A stretch of DNA of 64,000 nucleotides from Pascua guehoae (lineage: Eukaryota; Basidiomycota; Tremellomycetes; Trichosporonales; Trichosporonaceae). A program made the translations under genes and the position numbers. How positions within the stretch are numbered: the stretch's first letter is position 1; every line of letters begins with the position of its first letter. Of the stretch, positions 1 to 11,983 are shown one piece after another. The notes below the pieces were generated by a model. The model searched no databases. It saw only the letters and a list, made by a program, of their open reading frames with translations, and had not been told where the DNA came from. The stretch spans positions 1,992,513 to 2,056,512 of the forward strand of contig BCJX01000002.1 of NCBI GenBank assembly GCA_001600415.1. The letters run 5' to 3'.

Positions 1-1233
1 CGCTGGATCAAGCGAGGACATGGGGTGGTGGCACCGCCGTTCGGGGCTGAGCCAGAGGACTCGTGATCGGCGAACTGCCTGGCGATCTGTGGGGCACAGG
101 AAGCAGGAACACTTGAGCACCGGGGCGCTCCAGAGCTGTCTGTTATTCCCAACATCATTTGATGCCACCACTTTTGGTTCTCACGCTCTCCGTCCCGTTT
201 TGAGCTCGACCGCATGAAAGAGATCAGAGGACATCAGATATCGGGCGTCAAGTTGTCCAATGGCCTCACAGTGGTCCGTCATCTATAGTACGGCAGTCCC
301 ACTCTCCGAAAATACTTAAGAGCATAACATTTGCCCAAAGTTGTAACACACTTCAGCGTTTGTCTGATGTCGGGAAATACAGTGCAGCAACTGATCACTT
401 GATTCTTTCATGACAAGATCTTAAGGAGTGGATTAATTATTTACCCTGGATCGGACGACATGGGTCGGTGTGTCAGCGGATGCTTGGCACGCATGCTCTC
501 CGCAGCAGCTTGCAGCTTGCAGCACCGCATTCAGATTCCTGGGTACAACGAAAGGGGATCACGGAAGGCACGCGTTCAAAGCGTGAGTGTCCTGCTGTTG
601 AGCCAGCCTCTGATGCTCCAAAGAACTCCTCCCTGTTCCCTGTTGGGGGGTGCCAAGCACTAGGCAACGGGCAACGAGGTGCATTGATCGCCCGAAAATG
701 GCGCACGTACCGCCACGCCCCAACCACCCGCCACCCGCCACACGCATCACCCGTCTCCGCTCCATTGTCTGTTAGATGCAAAGCGGTGTATGATCCATGT
801 GCTGCACGCCAGGATCCAAAGCAATCCACTTTTAGCTCGCCCTATCGCAGACCGCTGCATACCCATGATCCCAGGAGCGGTTGTCGGTCAGTGCTGTCAA
901 CACTCTGCTCGATTGCGTTCGCCACTGACGTCGGGGCCCACTCTTGCAAACAGTGCCTCTCTCAGACCTACTTGCTACAGTGCCTCGGGGGGCTCGAGGG
1001 CCCCCCGGTCTTTACCCTCCCTGCCGTTTATTTGACGTTTCTCCGCACAATACACGGGTCTTGCACTTGAAGAAGCATGACTTGAACAGCACAGCCCACT
1101 CCCGGTGCAGCCTCTACGCACCCCCCCCCTGCTTGGCATGGTCCCCAAGCAGCCCAGCGGCTGGGTTAAATACTTAGTTGCCACCAGAGACTCTTCTTGT
1201 CATTGCCCATTGTCAGACGACTGCAAACTCAAC
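1..1233. other. Non-coding left flank / upstream region
   Basis: No convincing gene is seen on either strand. The open frames here have no domain-like composition, no splice-site logic and no recognisable motif. The segment holds the promoter side of the membrane-protein gene that starts at 1234. A GC-rich hairpin lies at 986-1007. Confidence 0.6.
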
Positions 1234-3017
1234 ATGGGCCTCTCAAACTGGGTGACGGTTGCCCCGACCCGTACAGTGAGTGGCCTCTTGGGAGGCTTGG
1301 ACACAGATAGCTAATGCCAGTTTCCGTTTGGGCCCTGGTTCCACAGATTGACAGCCTTGTTCCTCGTTTTGGCGACCTTGAGTATCATTGCAGGCGCAGG
1401 TGAGTTTGGGGTACGGAGGCGGTGATCGGTGCCGTGACCTGATTGGGCACCGTGCTGGATCTGCCCTGCCTACCTTGACCAGAAACATGCGTGTGGAATC
1501 ACCAATGAACCGATCCCCGCTAATATGCAGTGCTCACTGTGGCTTGGGAGACGCTCGGTTTCTACAGGTCGTCATTCAATGCAAAGGACGACTACTGGCT
1601 TCGGTCATTCCCCGGGCTGAAGGATGAAAAGCTTTGCGAAAAGGAAAAGTGAGTTGTCGAACATCCGTTGACCCTGTGACCTATCAGTCCCTGGCGCTCA
1701 CCATAAATAGCTTGAAGATCGGCAATACATATTACACCACGAACGGTCTCTTCAAGTGGACGGTTGTCGGCCTCCTCCCCGGCAAGATACCCACTGGGAA
1801 GACTCCTTACGACGCTGGGCTGAGCGCCTATTCGGGACAGTCGTTGAGGGACACGGTGGAGCCGCCCTGGAGCGTGAACCTCAAGCATCACTTTGCCACT
1901 ATGGAAACCCTCTTCTCCGTACGTCAACCAGGCTGAGCCATTTTGCTTACCATTAGATGGATTCCGCCTACTACCCCGAGGGACCGCTCGCGGGTCGAGG
2001 TCGCGAGGGGCTGGGCGGAATTTTGCTCCAAACACAGTTCACGGCCGCAGACCTTAGCGGCGCTATGACTTCCACAGGCCGAGTCCAAGCAAGCACCGAC
2101 ACCTCAGCTCCACGTTTCTCTCCCTTGCAGAAGTTGCAAATTTACTTTGAGCTGGCCCTCAAGCAACTCATTCAACGACCATACATTCACGTCTTGAGCA
2201 ACAGGACATGGGGAGTAACATCCTTGGATTATTCGCCAGCTGTTTTCGAGCTGGAATGGACACCTGGGGACAGGAACTCGCCTGGGTGAGTAGATAGCTC
2301 TCACCCACCGCTTGTGACAAGCAACACCTCTGACGTCTCAGCCTACCCCCTGGTCTAGATGAGGACATGTTTTTCAGTCATCTCGGCATCGAAAAGTTAG
2401 CGGATGGTGAGCACGCTTGGAATCCCCGCAACTCACAGTTCAGGATCTAGGGTACAGTTCACATCAACCCCTTATCGTGACGCCAACGGTTCCATAACAA
2501 GACCCTCACTTCCGCAGTGGGACAAGGGTCTTGGCTACATGATGTACTCGGCTGCGCTGTACGACTTTGGTATCGACTGGCCATACAGCTTCATGACCAA
2601 CAATACTGCCGCTGAGAAACATCTGAACATGACCTTAAACGATGATCTTCTTGCCCTGGATCCTCCGCCCAACGCCGAGCTGAGCGTCCAGTATCGCTGC
2701 ACCTTCAAGGTCCTCAAATCGATCCCCAACGCCATCTTTTCTGTCCTCACGACCCTTTTGTCGCTGATGGTATGTCCTATTGTCCATCAGGTCAGCACGC
2801 CCCGCTGACGTGCGCTTCCAAGGCCGGAATCTGGGCAGCCTGGAAGCTGGGGTGGGAGTGGTGGGGTGCTAGGTGGCACAAAAAGGAGTTGGAACACTTC
2901 TTCACGGTCCCAGACCCAGACAAGATGGGGCAGCCGATCAACGTGCCTGCTACGGCTAGGACCTTCACCAATGACCCAAGAGGTTCCTACTCGTTGGCTA
3001 GCACTGTGGAGAAATGA
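1234..3017 (+). CDS. Multi-exon membrane protein of unknown function
   Basis: I do not recognise the family. Eight exons can be chained with in-frame GT-AG introns: 1234-1270, 1355-1399, 1531-1648, 1711-1918, 1957-2285, 2342-2407, 2444-2769 and 2823-3017. The start is the first ATG of the chain. The product is roughly 440 residues. A hydrophobic segment (LFLVLATLSIIAGA) lies near the N terminus. A long central region follows, with several N-glycosylation sequons (for example NMTL and NNTA). A second membrane segment near the C terminus includes IFSVLTTLLSLM and is followed by an aromatic stretch (WKLGWEWWGARW). The charged tail ends in STVEK. Two membrane passes around a large sequon-bearing loop suggest that the loop faces the lumen or cell exterior. 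The first two splice sites (around 1271-1354) are the least certain; the rest are well supported by frame continuity. Confidence 0.7.
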
Positions 3018-5321
3018 TTCCTCGGCGCCCATCGCGTACCGTCGCGCCCTGACTGGAGTCCCCAGCCGGCACCCGCTGTGTTTCCGCTTTTTATAGTCCC
3101 CGTACAGGTGTCTGCATTCTTGTTCTGTCGGTGACGCATATGGCACGTGAGGCGTCAGTTTCCTGACCCAGGAGCACAGTGGGTGTGGCACATACAATGG
3201 CCGTCTGAAAGGTTGCACATACGCGTACTAACGCCACCAGAAGAAAGTACATTTATCCAAAGGGGCCAGAGGGCCGTCCAGGGCGAAAAGTCACCGTGCG
3301 TGGCATCACAGTCAAAATGGTCCATGGTGGCCAGATTGGTGACTAGCTTGTAGACATCTTTACCATGGATGGACTAGTCACATACCCTATTACAGTTCTC
3401 TCCAAGCTGCGCGTGATGGTGACGAGAGCTTGTGGATAGCTTCAATGGTTGTTGAATAATCGCATCTCAAAGTTCCGCGGCCGGTGAATGAGTACAGGAG
3501 GATAGTGCCGGGTTTGGCAATGTTCACTCTCGCACCGCCAGGGTGATATGCAACCCACTTGCGGATAGATTTAAACCGTACCGCAGGTCAGCCGTTCCTA
3601 ATGTCTCGCACAACGTAGGATGGAAGCTGGGAGCCCTCGGGGTGGGCGTGAGCGTTGACCAGGCAATCTCAAGTAAGACAGGTTGCTGACTCGAATGAAT
3701 GGTAGTTGAACAACGAAAGGGAAGCCAGCATGCTTGTTCAGCTGCTTCCTTGCCCATCTCTCTCTGCAGAGGGCATGAGTTTCAAGTCCCTTACATGTAC
3801 AGTACGACCGATAGCTCCTTAGGACGTTGAGTCTCGTATCGAGGCCGCGTGTCGCACTGGTCAGTACGCCAGATCCTGACGCTCAGATACTGCTGATGCG
3901 GACACAACCCAAGCGATGTATCATGCCACTGTTGTATGCCACTGTTGTGTGCCAGTACTGTGGCACCAGCCCATCGCGCCACAAGCTAGAGTGGTCGGCT
4001 GAAAGGCAGAATGCGACAGGAGGGATCCACTGTGCCTGGGGATTGTTTGGAGCAAGGAGAGATGGTGGGCGCCGCAGGAAGTTTTTGGTGGAGCATCGAC
4101 ACGAGTCATCTGGATCCTGGCGCGAAACGAAACAAAAGTCGTCATCCATCCCAAGCATGTCCCCAGCGCGTTAGCGCCCCAGCAGCAGCCAAGATTGCAA
4201 GATAGCCGTCGGGCTGCAAATTCTGTCGTTGGTTGGCTTTCACACAAGGCGGGGTGAGGCATGGGGTTGATGGGGTTGATTGGGGTTGGGCCAGCTGGCC
4301 AGGTGGGGTATCAGGGGCGGCCGCTGCTCGCCGGCGGCAGGTGCGGCTGCAGCAAACAGCTGGTCAATTCTTCAGCCAATAGAAATGCGTGACGCTTCCC
4401 AGGCCAACGGCACGAGCCGAAGGGAAAGTGACACGCTACATCATCGCTGCTCCAGCACAGGAATCCCACACCCTGGGCTGACTGGCTGCTGGCTGGTGGG
4501 CTGGCTGGCTGCAGCTGGCTGGGCAGTGGTCTCGGCACGTCTCCAAAAGAAACTTTGCTCCATCCTCACGAGCATCTTTCTTCTTCACTACTCTCTTGCC
4601 CTCAACCCGCTACCCGGCTACTCGCTCACGTTTTAAAGGTGCGTTGTTGGTATCATACTTGCGCTGCGCCGGTTAGGTCGCAGCCTAAGCGGCAGTCACC
4701 GCTGCTTTCATCGGTCTCAGGTCCGCGCCGCGCCGAAGTGTTGGGGCCGTCTCGGACCGAGACCTCTTGGCATTATCGGTCGACGCTTTGACGCTGTGCT
4801 GGGCGCTGCTCTGTGTCATGATCGTTTGCATTTCAAGTCAAAAGACGAGTGCCGCCCGCGGTTCGAGCCGTCTCAATCCCTGCAGGCGCGCAGCGCATGG
4901 CGCGCACGGGCCGCCCATGTGTTTTGCCACGCGCTATCAGGCACACTACTAGCACTGTACCGCACCCCGCAAGCGCCGCACCCACGCACGCACACACAAA
5001 ACGTACATCATAGCCGAGGGCCGAGGGAGTGACGGCGCGACGGCGCGACGGCGCGACGGCGTGACCGACGGCGATACTGTACGGTACGGTATGGTACAGT
5101 GCCACGCGTGCCGCCGAGCACCCGATACCCGACGCCTCCGAGCGCCCCCCACTGTCCACTGTCCACTGTCCACTGGCCGCCCGCCCGCGCATGGGCCCCC
5201 CCTCGTGTTCTGTACCCTCACTCGAGGCTGCCGGCGGCAGTTTGACTCGACCTCTTATCTCTCCTCCATCCTTCCTTCCTTGCTTGCTTCTAACCTTTCC
5301 CCCCAACCCCATCCGCTAACA
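3018..5321. other. Intergenic region, hexokinase promoter/leader
   Basis: No gene is supported in this 2.3 kb. It holds the 3' end region of the membrane-protein gene and the upstream region of hexokinase. Visible features are a CTGG-rich stretch (4478-4535), a near-tandem duplication around 3929-3953, a pyrimidine-rich stretch (about 4555-4630) that looks like a transcript leader, a short GACGGCGC tandem repeat (5034-5062), three to four copies of ACTGTCC (5148-5172), and a TC-rich leader just before the start codon. Confidence 0.55.
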
Positions 5322-7989
5322 ATGTATAGGCACCGCCGCTCAGCCTCCTCCCCGCAGAAACTCACCGGCTTCACCAGCATGTCGGACAACACGGACCAGC
5401 TCGCGCACCGCGTCGGCGCCGTCGTGCTCGACAATGGCACCAACATTGGCAGCGCTGCCGGCCGCAAGGCGGCCATTGACACGGGCGAGCCGTTTGTCAT
5501 GGAGCGCCAGTCGTCGCGCACCTCGATCCACTCGGCCGATGGTGCCCCCGCCCACAGCCCGCCCATCCACGCCGCGCCCCCGCTCAACGCACTCAGCAGC
5601 CTCGCGGGTATGACCCCGCTTACCGGCTCGCGTGAGGGCTCGCGCCGCACCAGCAGCGCGTCCCACTCGCGCCGTCCCAGTTCGTCGTCGCTTCAGCGCC
5701 GCCCCAGCACTGGTCTCCAGCGCCGCCCGAGCGGGACCGGCTCGGCGTCGGGCCGGCTCAGCCGCCGCGGGAGTGGCGTATTCGAGCACCCCACCGGCCC
5801 CATCGTCTTCCACACGCGTACCAACGTGAGTTGGACCGCGGCGGCATAGCCGGGTTCAGGAGCCAGAGTGTCAAGAGTCTGTGCTGACCATTCAGGAGGA
5901 ACTTGGCGACTTCCCCCACGCGGAGAAGAGTGGGTGTCCCTGACCCCTGCTCGTGCGGCCGTAGCCGAGTGGCACTGACACCACGCAGAGACCATGGCCG
6001 ACCATCTCCGCAAGTACGAGAAGCTCCTGACCGGTGAGTTGCGCCGCCCAGCGCTTCTTGCGCAACTAACCCCTCCAGTCACTCCGGAGCGCATGCGCAT
6101 GATCGTTGAGGCCTTTGAGAAGACTCTTGACAAGGGCCTGCAGAAGTACGGAGAGGTTGTTGTGAGTCTCTCGTACGATGAACAGAGTCTTGTGGAAGCT
6201 AACGTGCCCGCAGCCGATGAGTGAGCAAATGACTGGGCGCAAGGTGATGAATGGCACGCACTGACACCGACCAGTCCCTGCCTACGTCTTTGGTGTGAGT
6301 TGAAAGGAAGCCTGACTTGCCAGTTGAATGGACAGCTCCTAACATATCCAGTGGCCAGACGGACAGGAGAAGGGCGAGTACCTCGCTGTCGACCTCGGTG
6401 GCACCAACCTCCGTGTTTGTCTCGTGACCCTCGAGGGCAAGGGCAAGTTTGAGGTTACGCAGACCAAGTACCGTCTCACCGAGGACCAGAAGCAGGGCGA
6501 GGGACAGGATCTGTGAGCCACCGATAAGGTGTGTGTAACTGACGCGACTAGCTTTGACTTCTGCGCCGAGTGCCTCGACAACTTTATCAACGAGCACCTT
6601 GGCTACGATGAGAACGCAGACCACATCCCGCTTGGCTTTACGGTACGCAGCTTTGGTGTGGTGCTAGTCGGCGACCCGTGCTGACAGGTGCAGTTCTCGT
6701 ACCCGTGCGAGCAGGAGCGCATCGACCACGGCAGTATGTACCCCCTCGACTATCAACTGCGAGCGTTAGCTGACCTAGGTAGGGCTTATCCGCTGGACCA
6801 AGGGCTTTGGTGCCGCAGGCGTCGAGGACAACGACGTTGCGGCCATGTTCTCCGAGTCGCTCGAGACATTTGTACGTGTCCGTCATCGGGACTGGGACTG
6901 ACGTGCCTCAGGGCGTCCGTGCCAAGCTTGTCGCGCTCATCAATGACACTACTGGTACGCTCCTTGCGTCCAACTATGTCGACCCCACGACTCGCATTGC
7001 CGTCATCTTTGGTACTGGCTGCAATGCCGCGTACATGGAGACTGCCAACAACATTCCCAAGCTCAAGGCGATGGGCCTTCCCGACGACCAGGACATGGCT
7101 ATCAACGTGAGCCAGGTCTGTCGATTGGTCATTGCTAACTGTGCAGTGCGAGTGGGGTGCCTTTGACTCTTTCAAGCACGAGCATCTTCGTAGGTGGCCA
7201 AAATGGGTTCGGTCATGGGTTCGGTTCAACTAACAGGCAGCTCGTACTAGGTACGACGCGATCATTGACGAGACGTCGAACAAGCCCGGCGAGCAGGCAT
7301 TTGAGAAGATGATTGCGGGTCTCTACCTGGGCGAAATCTTCCGCCTCATCCTCTGCGAGATGATTGACGAGGGTGACCTCTTCCTCGGCCAGAACACATA
7401 CAAGCTCGAGAAGGCCTACGCCTTTGACACTGCCTTCCTCAGTCTTATGGAGAGGTGAGTTTTGTCATGCACAAGAGCCAAAACACTGACCAAACAGCGA
7501 CCCGACCGACGAGCTCCTGACCATCATTGGTGTGTTCAACCACTTCTTCGGCATCGAGACGACGCTCGAGGAGCGCCAGTTCTTCCGGGACCTGGCAGTT
7601 CTCATCGGCACCCGCTCGGCTCGCCTCTCGGCCTGTGGCATTGCCGCCATTGTGTCCAAGAAGGGCTACCTCGAGGAGGGCGGCTGCTCGGTCGGCGCAG
7701 ATGGCTCGCTGTACCTGGTACGTCGGCCGTCACCACTTGGTATCAAGTCATCTCGCTAACGCTGTCAGAAATACCCCAACTTTGCCAAGCGCGTCGAACA
7801 GGCACTCGTCGACATCTTTGGTGAAGAGGGCAAGAAGATTACCACGCACAAGGCAGAAGACGGCTCGGGTGTCGGGGCAGCCATCATTGCTGGTATGTCC
7901 ATTGCACCTTAACTTTCCATGTTCAGGACACTGACCACACAGCCATGACGGCCAAGCGCAAGGCGGACGGTTTCTTTGTTGACTACTAG
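5322..7989 (+). CDS. HXK: Hexokinase with long Ser/Arg-rich N-terminal extension
   Basis: ATP-dependent phosphorylation of glucose and other hexoses to the 6-phosphate; cytosolic entry step of glycolysis. About ten short introns chain in frame. The first exon (5322-5825) encodes about 168 residues rich in Ser, Arg and Pro. The catalytic part follows with the canonical order of motifs: phosphate-1 loop (LAVDLGGTNLRVCLVTL), sugar-binding segment ending in RWTKGF, NDTTGTLLASNY, GTGCNAAYME, EWGAFDSF, GDLFLGQ and the C-terminal adenosine region (GADGSLYLKYPNF). The stop is the TAG after FFVDY. The core matches fungal hexokinases of about 480 residues, so the extension is what is unusual. A second in-frame ATG at 5379 gives a shorter product. 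The ATG at 5322 sits inside a branch-site/acceptor-like sequence, so the true start is unsettled. Which hexokinase paralog this is cannot be told. Confidence 0.95.
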
Positions 7990-9279
7990 ACAGAATGGCG
8001 CAGCGTGGCAGACAGGTAGACAGGCAGATGGACTGTGAAGTTTTGTGTAAGTTCGTGGGGCGTTGCGGGTACCCGCGTTGCTGTGAACTATTTGCAGAGC
8101 TGAAGGCTTGGAGCTCGTAGGTACAGAGCGTTGAACAACCAGAGTTTGTTGTCCGCATGGGCAAGTTTGGGTGGCGTTTTTGTTTGTTTGGGCCGTGCCT
8201 TTGGGCGTTACAGTGGTGGTTGAAGTGGTTGAAGGTTTGGGAGGCATTATTGTTCAACGTTTGCGGAAAGAGAGAAAAAAGAGACAGGGACGGGAACCAG
8301 CCTCCCTGGAACCCATGGGATGCCGGATGCAAACACCGATCACAGTTGCCGGTCATGAACCGACCTGAAACGTGGTAATATCCGCACGTTACCCACATGC
8401 AACGGCGGTACGGCGGAAGGGACGGACAAGAGGGTTGCCTGGCAACCATAAATCATTAGACAACCAGAGGGCAACGCGCGCGTGCGCTCGGGCGCGGGGG
8501 GCAACGACTGCGCACGTGAACGCGGCGCAACAGACGCGCAAAGCTGCGCTTCCGGCACAACGGGTCACTCAAGCTTTCGGCGTGCCCGCGGGCCGTTGCC
8601 CTGGGCCCTCCGCGCCTGACACGCGTGGCACGCCCGTACGTCCACACGCTCATACTGGTACGCCGCCGATCCGCCGAGCTGGGATGCAGGCATGCAGGCA
8701 CGCGCCCTGGCTTCCCGTTTTGTCTCTTGTGTGCCTACTGTGTTCGGACATTATCGTCGTCGACGTCCCATTGCTTATTGTCCGCCGTTACATGAGCGCA
8801 GGAACGGACACCCAGATGGGGCATATGACCAGTGACTCTGTAGTGACATCCAGAGTGATCCCCCCCCCCCCCCCTTTGACCAAAGCCCTTCCACTCACAC
8901 ACCGGCACACCTTGTCCTTCTGATCACCTGCCCTTTTGTCCAGGGATGGCACGGCGATGAGAAGCAGGGCTCGTCTGATGGGCGCTGCTACATGCTTCGG
9001 CTGCAGCCGCAGCTAGTTGCAGGCAGCTCTTGGGGCAGCATATATATGTTGGACCCATGGACATGCCCTCAAACATCCACCTCAAGTACTACCTTTTCCA
9101 TCTCTGTAATAGCAGACGGCTGCTGACAGTCGACCTGTCAATCCACGTCTGCCATCCATTCCCTCCGTCCCCCACCTCGCCATCCCTGCCACCGCAGCCC
9201 ACACTCCCTACCGAGCTCACTCCCTGCCTAGCCCACCCCCGACCTAGCCGACTCCCCCTCCCGCCGACCCCTCCACGCC
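7990..9279. other. Intergenic region with poly-C tract and GH16 promoter
   Basis: No gene is supported. It holds the 3' region of hexokinase, a run of 15 C (8860-8874), and the promoter side of the GH16 gene with a TATA-like element. Confidence 0.55.
9041..9047 (+). promoter_or_regulatory. TATA-like element upstream of GH16 gene
   Basis: TATATAT lies 233 nt before the GH16 start codon, followed by a pyrimidine-rich leader from about 9130. The position fits a promoter, but the call rests only on sequence. Confidence 0.35.
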
Positions 9280-10127
9280 ATGCTCGCACTCACCCTCTCG
9301 CTCCTCGGCGTCGCTAGCGCCGCACCCGCAGACCTATGCCCCCGCCGCGAGGGCGAATGGAAGCTCTCGGTGAGTACTAGCCCTCGCCCGCACCTGTCCA
9401 GCTGCCCTCGTGCCAGTGCTGATTTTCCCAGACTACCTTCAAGGGCAACGATTTCTACGAAAAGTGGAACTGGGAGACGTTTGACGACCCCACCCACGGC
9501 CGCGTAAAGTGAGTTACAAGATCGGGAGTGGCGCAGGGTGTGGTGGAGGTGTGGCACGCACCGTGTGGCAGAAGGTGTGGCATGGTGGCGCTGTGGCACG
9601 GGCGAGGCCTGGAACATGCTGCCTGTGCAGAGATTAGGTGTGATGGGCGTGCACGCTGTGCCCTTGTCGCCACACTGTGCGTGCTGCTCACCGCTCACCA
9701 CTGCGCCACTAAGACTCGTCCGTGTACATCTTTGGAGTGGCTTGATCGTGCACCGTTGCATCCATCCATCCATTCCAAGATTTCCTTCCGTGCTTCTGTG
9801 CTTCCATTGATTCTTCTCCACCCGCACAATCCTGACGCCCAGCTACGTCGACCTCAAGACGGCGCAGCAGAACAGCCTCACCTGGGTCGCCGACGATGGC
9901 CAGTTTGGCATGGCGGCCGATGCTGAAAAGGTCGTCAAGTCGGGCGAGCGCGGGCGGGACAGCATCCGCATCAGCAGCCAGGAACAGTTTGGCGACGTGA
10001 GTATGGTACACCAACTGGGGCAATGGTGTTTTGTTTGTTGGCATAGCAACCATGGTTTGAAACGTGTGGCTTGTTCGGCGGTGCCGCGGTGCCTCGTATC
10101 GTGCCGAGGCACTGGTGGTGGAACAAG

Positions 10128-10165
<38 letters not shown>

Positions 10166-11012
10166 CGTGGCGATAGTCATGAGCCGGGCGTCTGTTTGTT
10201 AGTCCGAGAAGGTTCTGGACGTGATTTGTTTTCGCCGTCGTGCCTGTTAGACACGACCTCTGGGCCGTCGTCGCGACCTCTGCTAACACTGCAGTCGATC
10301 ATTGTGCTCGACTTGGCGCACATGCCCGTTGGCTGCGGTACTTGGCCCGGTACGTCTTGCCGCACTGCGCTCTGATCCACGCTCCCTTTCACAGCTGACG
10401 CTTGCAGCCTTCTGGATGATGGGCGAGCAGCCGTGGCCCAAGGGCGGCGAGATTGACATTATCGAAGGCGGCTGCGGGCGCCCCGAGACGTCCATGGTGA
10501 CGATGCACTCGTTTGACTCTGGCTGCCAGATGGACCCCAAGCGCACGGGCTACTCTGGCAACCCGCTCCGGGGCGACTGCCACTACGGCCCCGGCTGCAA
10601 CGTCGGCACGGCCCCCAGCCCATCGTACTTTGGCACGGGCGCCAACGCGGCCGGCGGCGGGTGGTACGTCGCGCGCCGGAACGAAAAGGGCTATGCTGTG
10701 TGGCACTATGCGCGCAACGCCGACCCGAGCACGATCCCCGACGCCGTCAAGAATGGCGCCGACACGATTGACGAGAGCAAACTCGGCTCCAAGATTGCAG
10801 ATTTCCCAAACACACAGTGCGACATGCGCAAGTACTTTTCAAAGGACCAAAACCTCATCATCAACCTCACAATGTGCGGCGCCCTCGGCGTCCAGAACTG
10901 GGCCGGCGCGGGGTGCCCCGCAGGCATTTCGTGCGAGGACTTTGTCGACCAAAACCCGCGCAACTTTACAGACGCATACTGGTTGATCAACAGCATTCGC
11001 ATCTATACCTAA
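9280..11012 (+). CDS. Secreted GH16 endo-1,3(4)-beta-glucanase (laminarinase type)
   Basis: Hydrolyses internal beta-1,3 or mixed beta-1,3/1,4 glucan bonds, acting outside the cell or in the wall. The N terminus is a clear signal peptide (MLALTLSLLGVASAAPA). Four introns chain in frame. The catalytic motif GEIDIIEG (about 10446-10470) supplies the nucleophile and acid/base Glu residues of GH16. Flanking motifs DPTHGRVNYVD, HMPVGCGTWPAFW, GGGWYV and IINLTMCG give the pattern I know from basidiomycete laminarinases such as Phanerochaete Lam16A. The protein is about 325 residues, a usual length for a single-domain enzyme, with no visible GPI or membrane segment at the C terminus. Two introns (about 9508-9844 and 9997-10293) are near 300 nt, long for this window, and the second carries a 34-A tract. 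Confidence 0.93.
10128..10161 (+). repeat. Homopolymer run of 34 A within an intron
   Basis: A continuous run of 34 A lies inside the third intron of the GH16 gene. It is the longest homopolymer I saw in the window. Its length in the assembly may be unreliable. Confidence 0.9.
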
Positions 11013-11718
11013 GCCTCCACTGGCCCCTGCCGCACACCCATCACCCCAAAGCTTTGCGAGGCTGGACCTCCCCCCTCCCCATCCCGCACACGGACAATAC
11101 ACAGACCTGTATATCTGGAACACTCATTGCCAAACGGACAATCCCATAATGCCACTCCCATGTCCGATCATGTCATGTCACTTCTACGTCTCCTACCCCT
11201 TTCTCCTTGGACACGAGCTGGTCGCGCTTGCTGTGGTACCGTTGTGCTCACTGTCTTGTCTTGATGTCGTGGTGGAATGAGCTACAGCGAGTTGACATTG
11301 GGAGAGTTCAGAGCCACCCGCCAACGTGCGACAGCTTGACGTCTCGAACATCTCCCCAGCTTAGTCAGCTTAAGCTCCAAAGCACGCTACATCCTCGGAG
11401 CATTTCTCGGTGATGTCCCCGAGACACCAGGCACTAACGGTGGTTGCTACGCCAAGCTTCCCTCTGCTCAGTTTCCCCTCGTCTATGAGGAAAACAACAT
11501 ATTCCTAGCCAGCTTGTATTTCGCCAGGGTGCAAGAGGGGCTGGGAGTCGCCAGCGTGGGAGTGTGGCTGGCGTTGGGAGAAGGAACCACAAGCACAGGA
11601 CTTGGCGAGCATATATTCTCCAAAACAAGCAACAAAATGTCCAGAGCCCGATCCCAAGGGAAGGGACGGACTGAGACAGTTGGTGATGTCATAGTAGAGG
11701 TCATACTACATGTATAAA
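11013..11718. other. Intergenic region between GH16 and tRNA-Ser
   Basis: No gene is supported. It holds the 3' region of the GH16 gene and the upstream flank of the tRNA gene. Confidence 0.6.
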
Positions 11719-11799
11719 GGCAACGTGGCGGAGTGGTTAACGCGGTTGACTCGAAATCAACTTCCTTCGGGAGCACATGTTCGAATCATGTCGTTGTCG
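11719..11799 (+). tRNA. tRNA-Ser (anticodon CGA), intronless
   Basis: A full type II cloverleaf can be folded. The acceptor stem is GGCAACG with CGTTGTC and discriminator G. The D arm contains AGTGGTTAA. The anticodon stem GTTGA/TCAAC encloses the loop CTCGAAA, giving anticodon CGA for codon UCG. A 13-nt variable region (TTCCTTCGGGAGC) follows, as serine tRNAs require. The T arm is ACATG-TTCGAAT-CATGT. No intron interrupts the anticodon loop. Confidence 0.95.
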
Positions 11800-11811
11800 T
11801 GAGATTATCTC

Positions 11812-11816
11812 TTTTT
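11812..11816 (+). terminator. Pol III T-run terminator of tRNA-Ser
   Basis: Five T in a row, 13 nt after the tRNA end, the usual RNA polymerase III stop signal. Confidence 0.7.
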
Positions 11817-11983
11817 GTTGTCTGCTGCCAGCGAAACATGTTATTTCGATCGTGCTGAGCATGCCCACCAAGTCATGGCGGGACACCAAATCCAGTACTC
11901 TACCGCACACCTTCAAATATATTCTAGAGTCTGGTGCTGCTATTCTACCCCTTCGTCCCAACCCCGGGCGCCCCGGGGGACCG

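Noticed and set aside
468..1070. 200-codon plus-strand open frame near the left end
   Set aside because: No recognisable motif and random-like residues; the same DNA also opens on the other strand.
10128..10161. Poly(A) as proof of a retroposon
   Set aside because: No open frame, source gene or target-site duplication is visible; slippage is enough to explain it.
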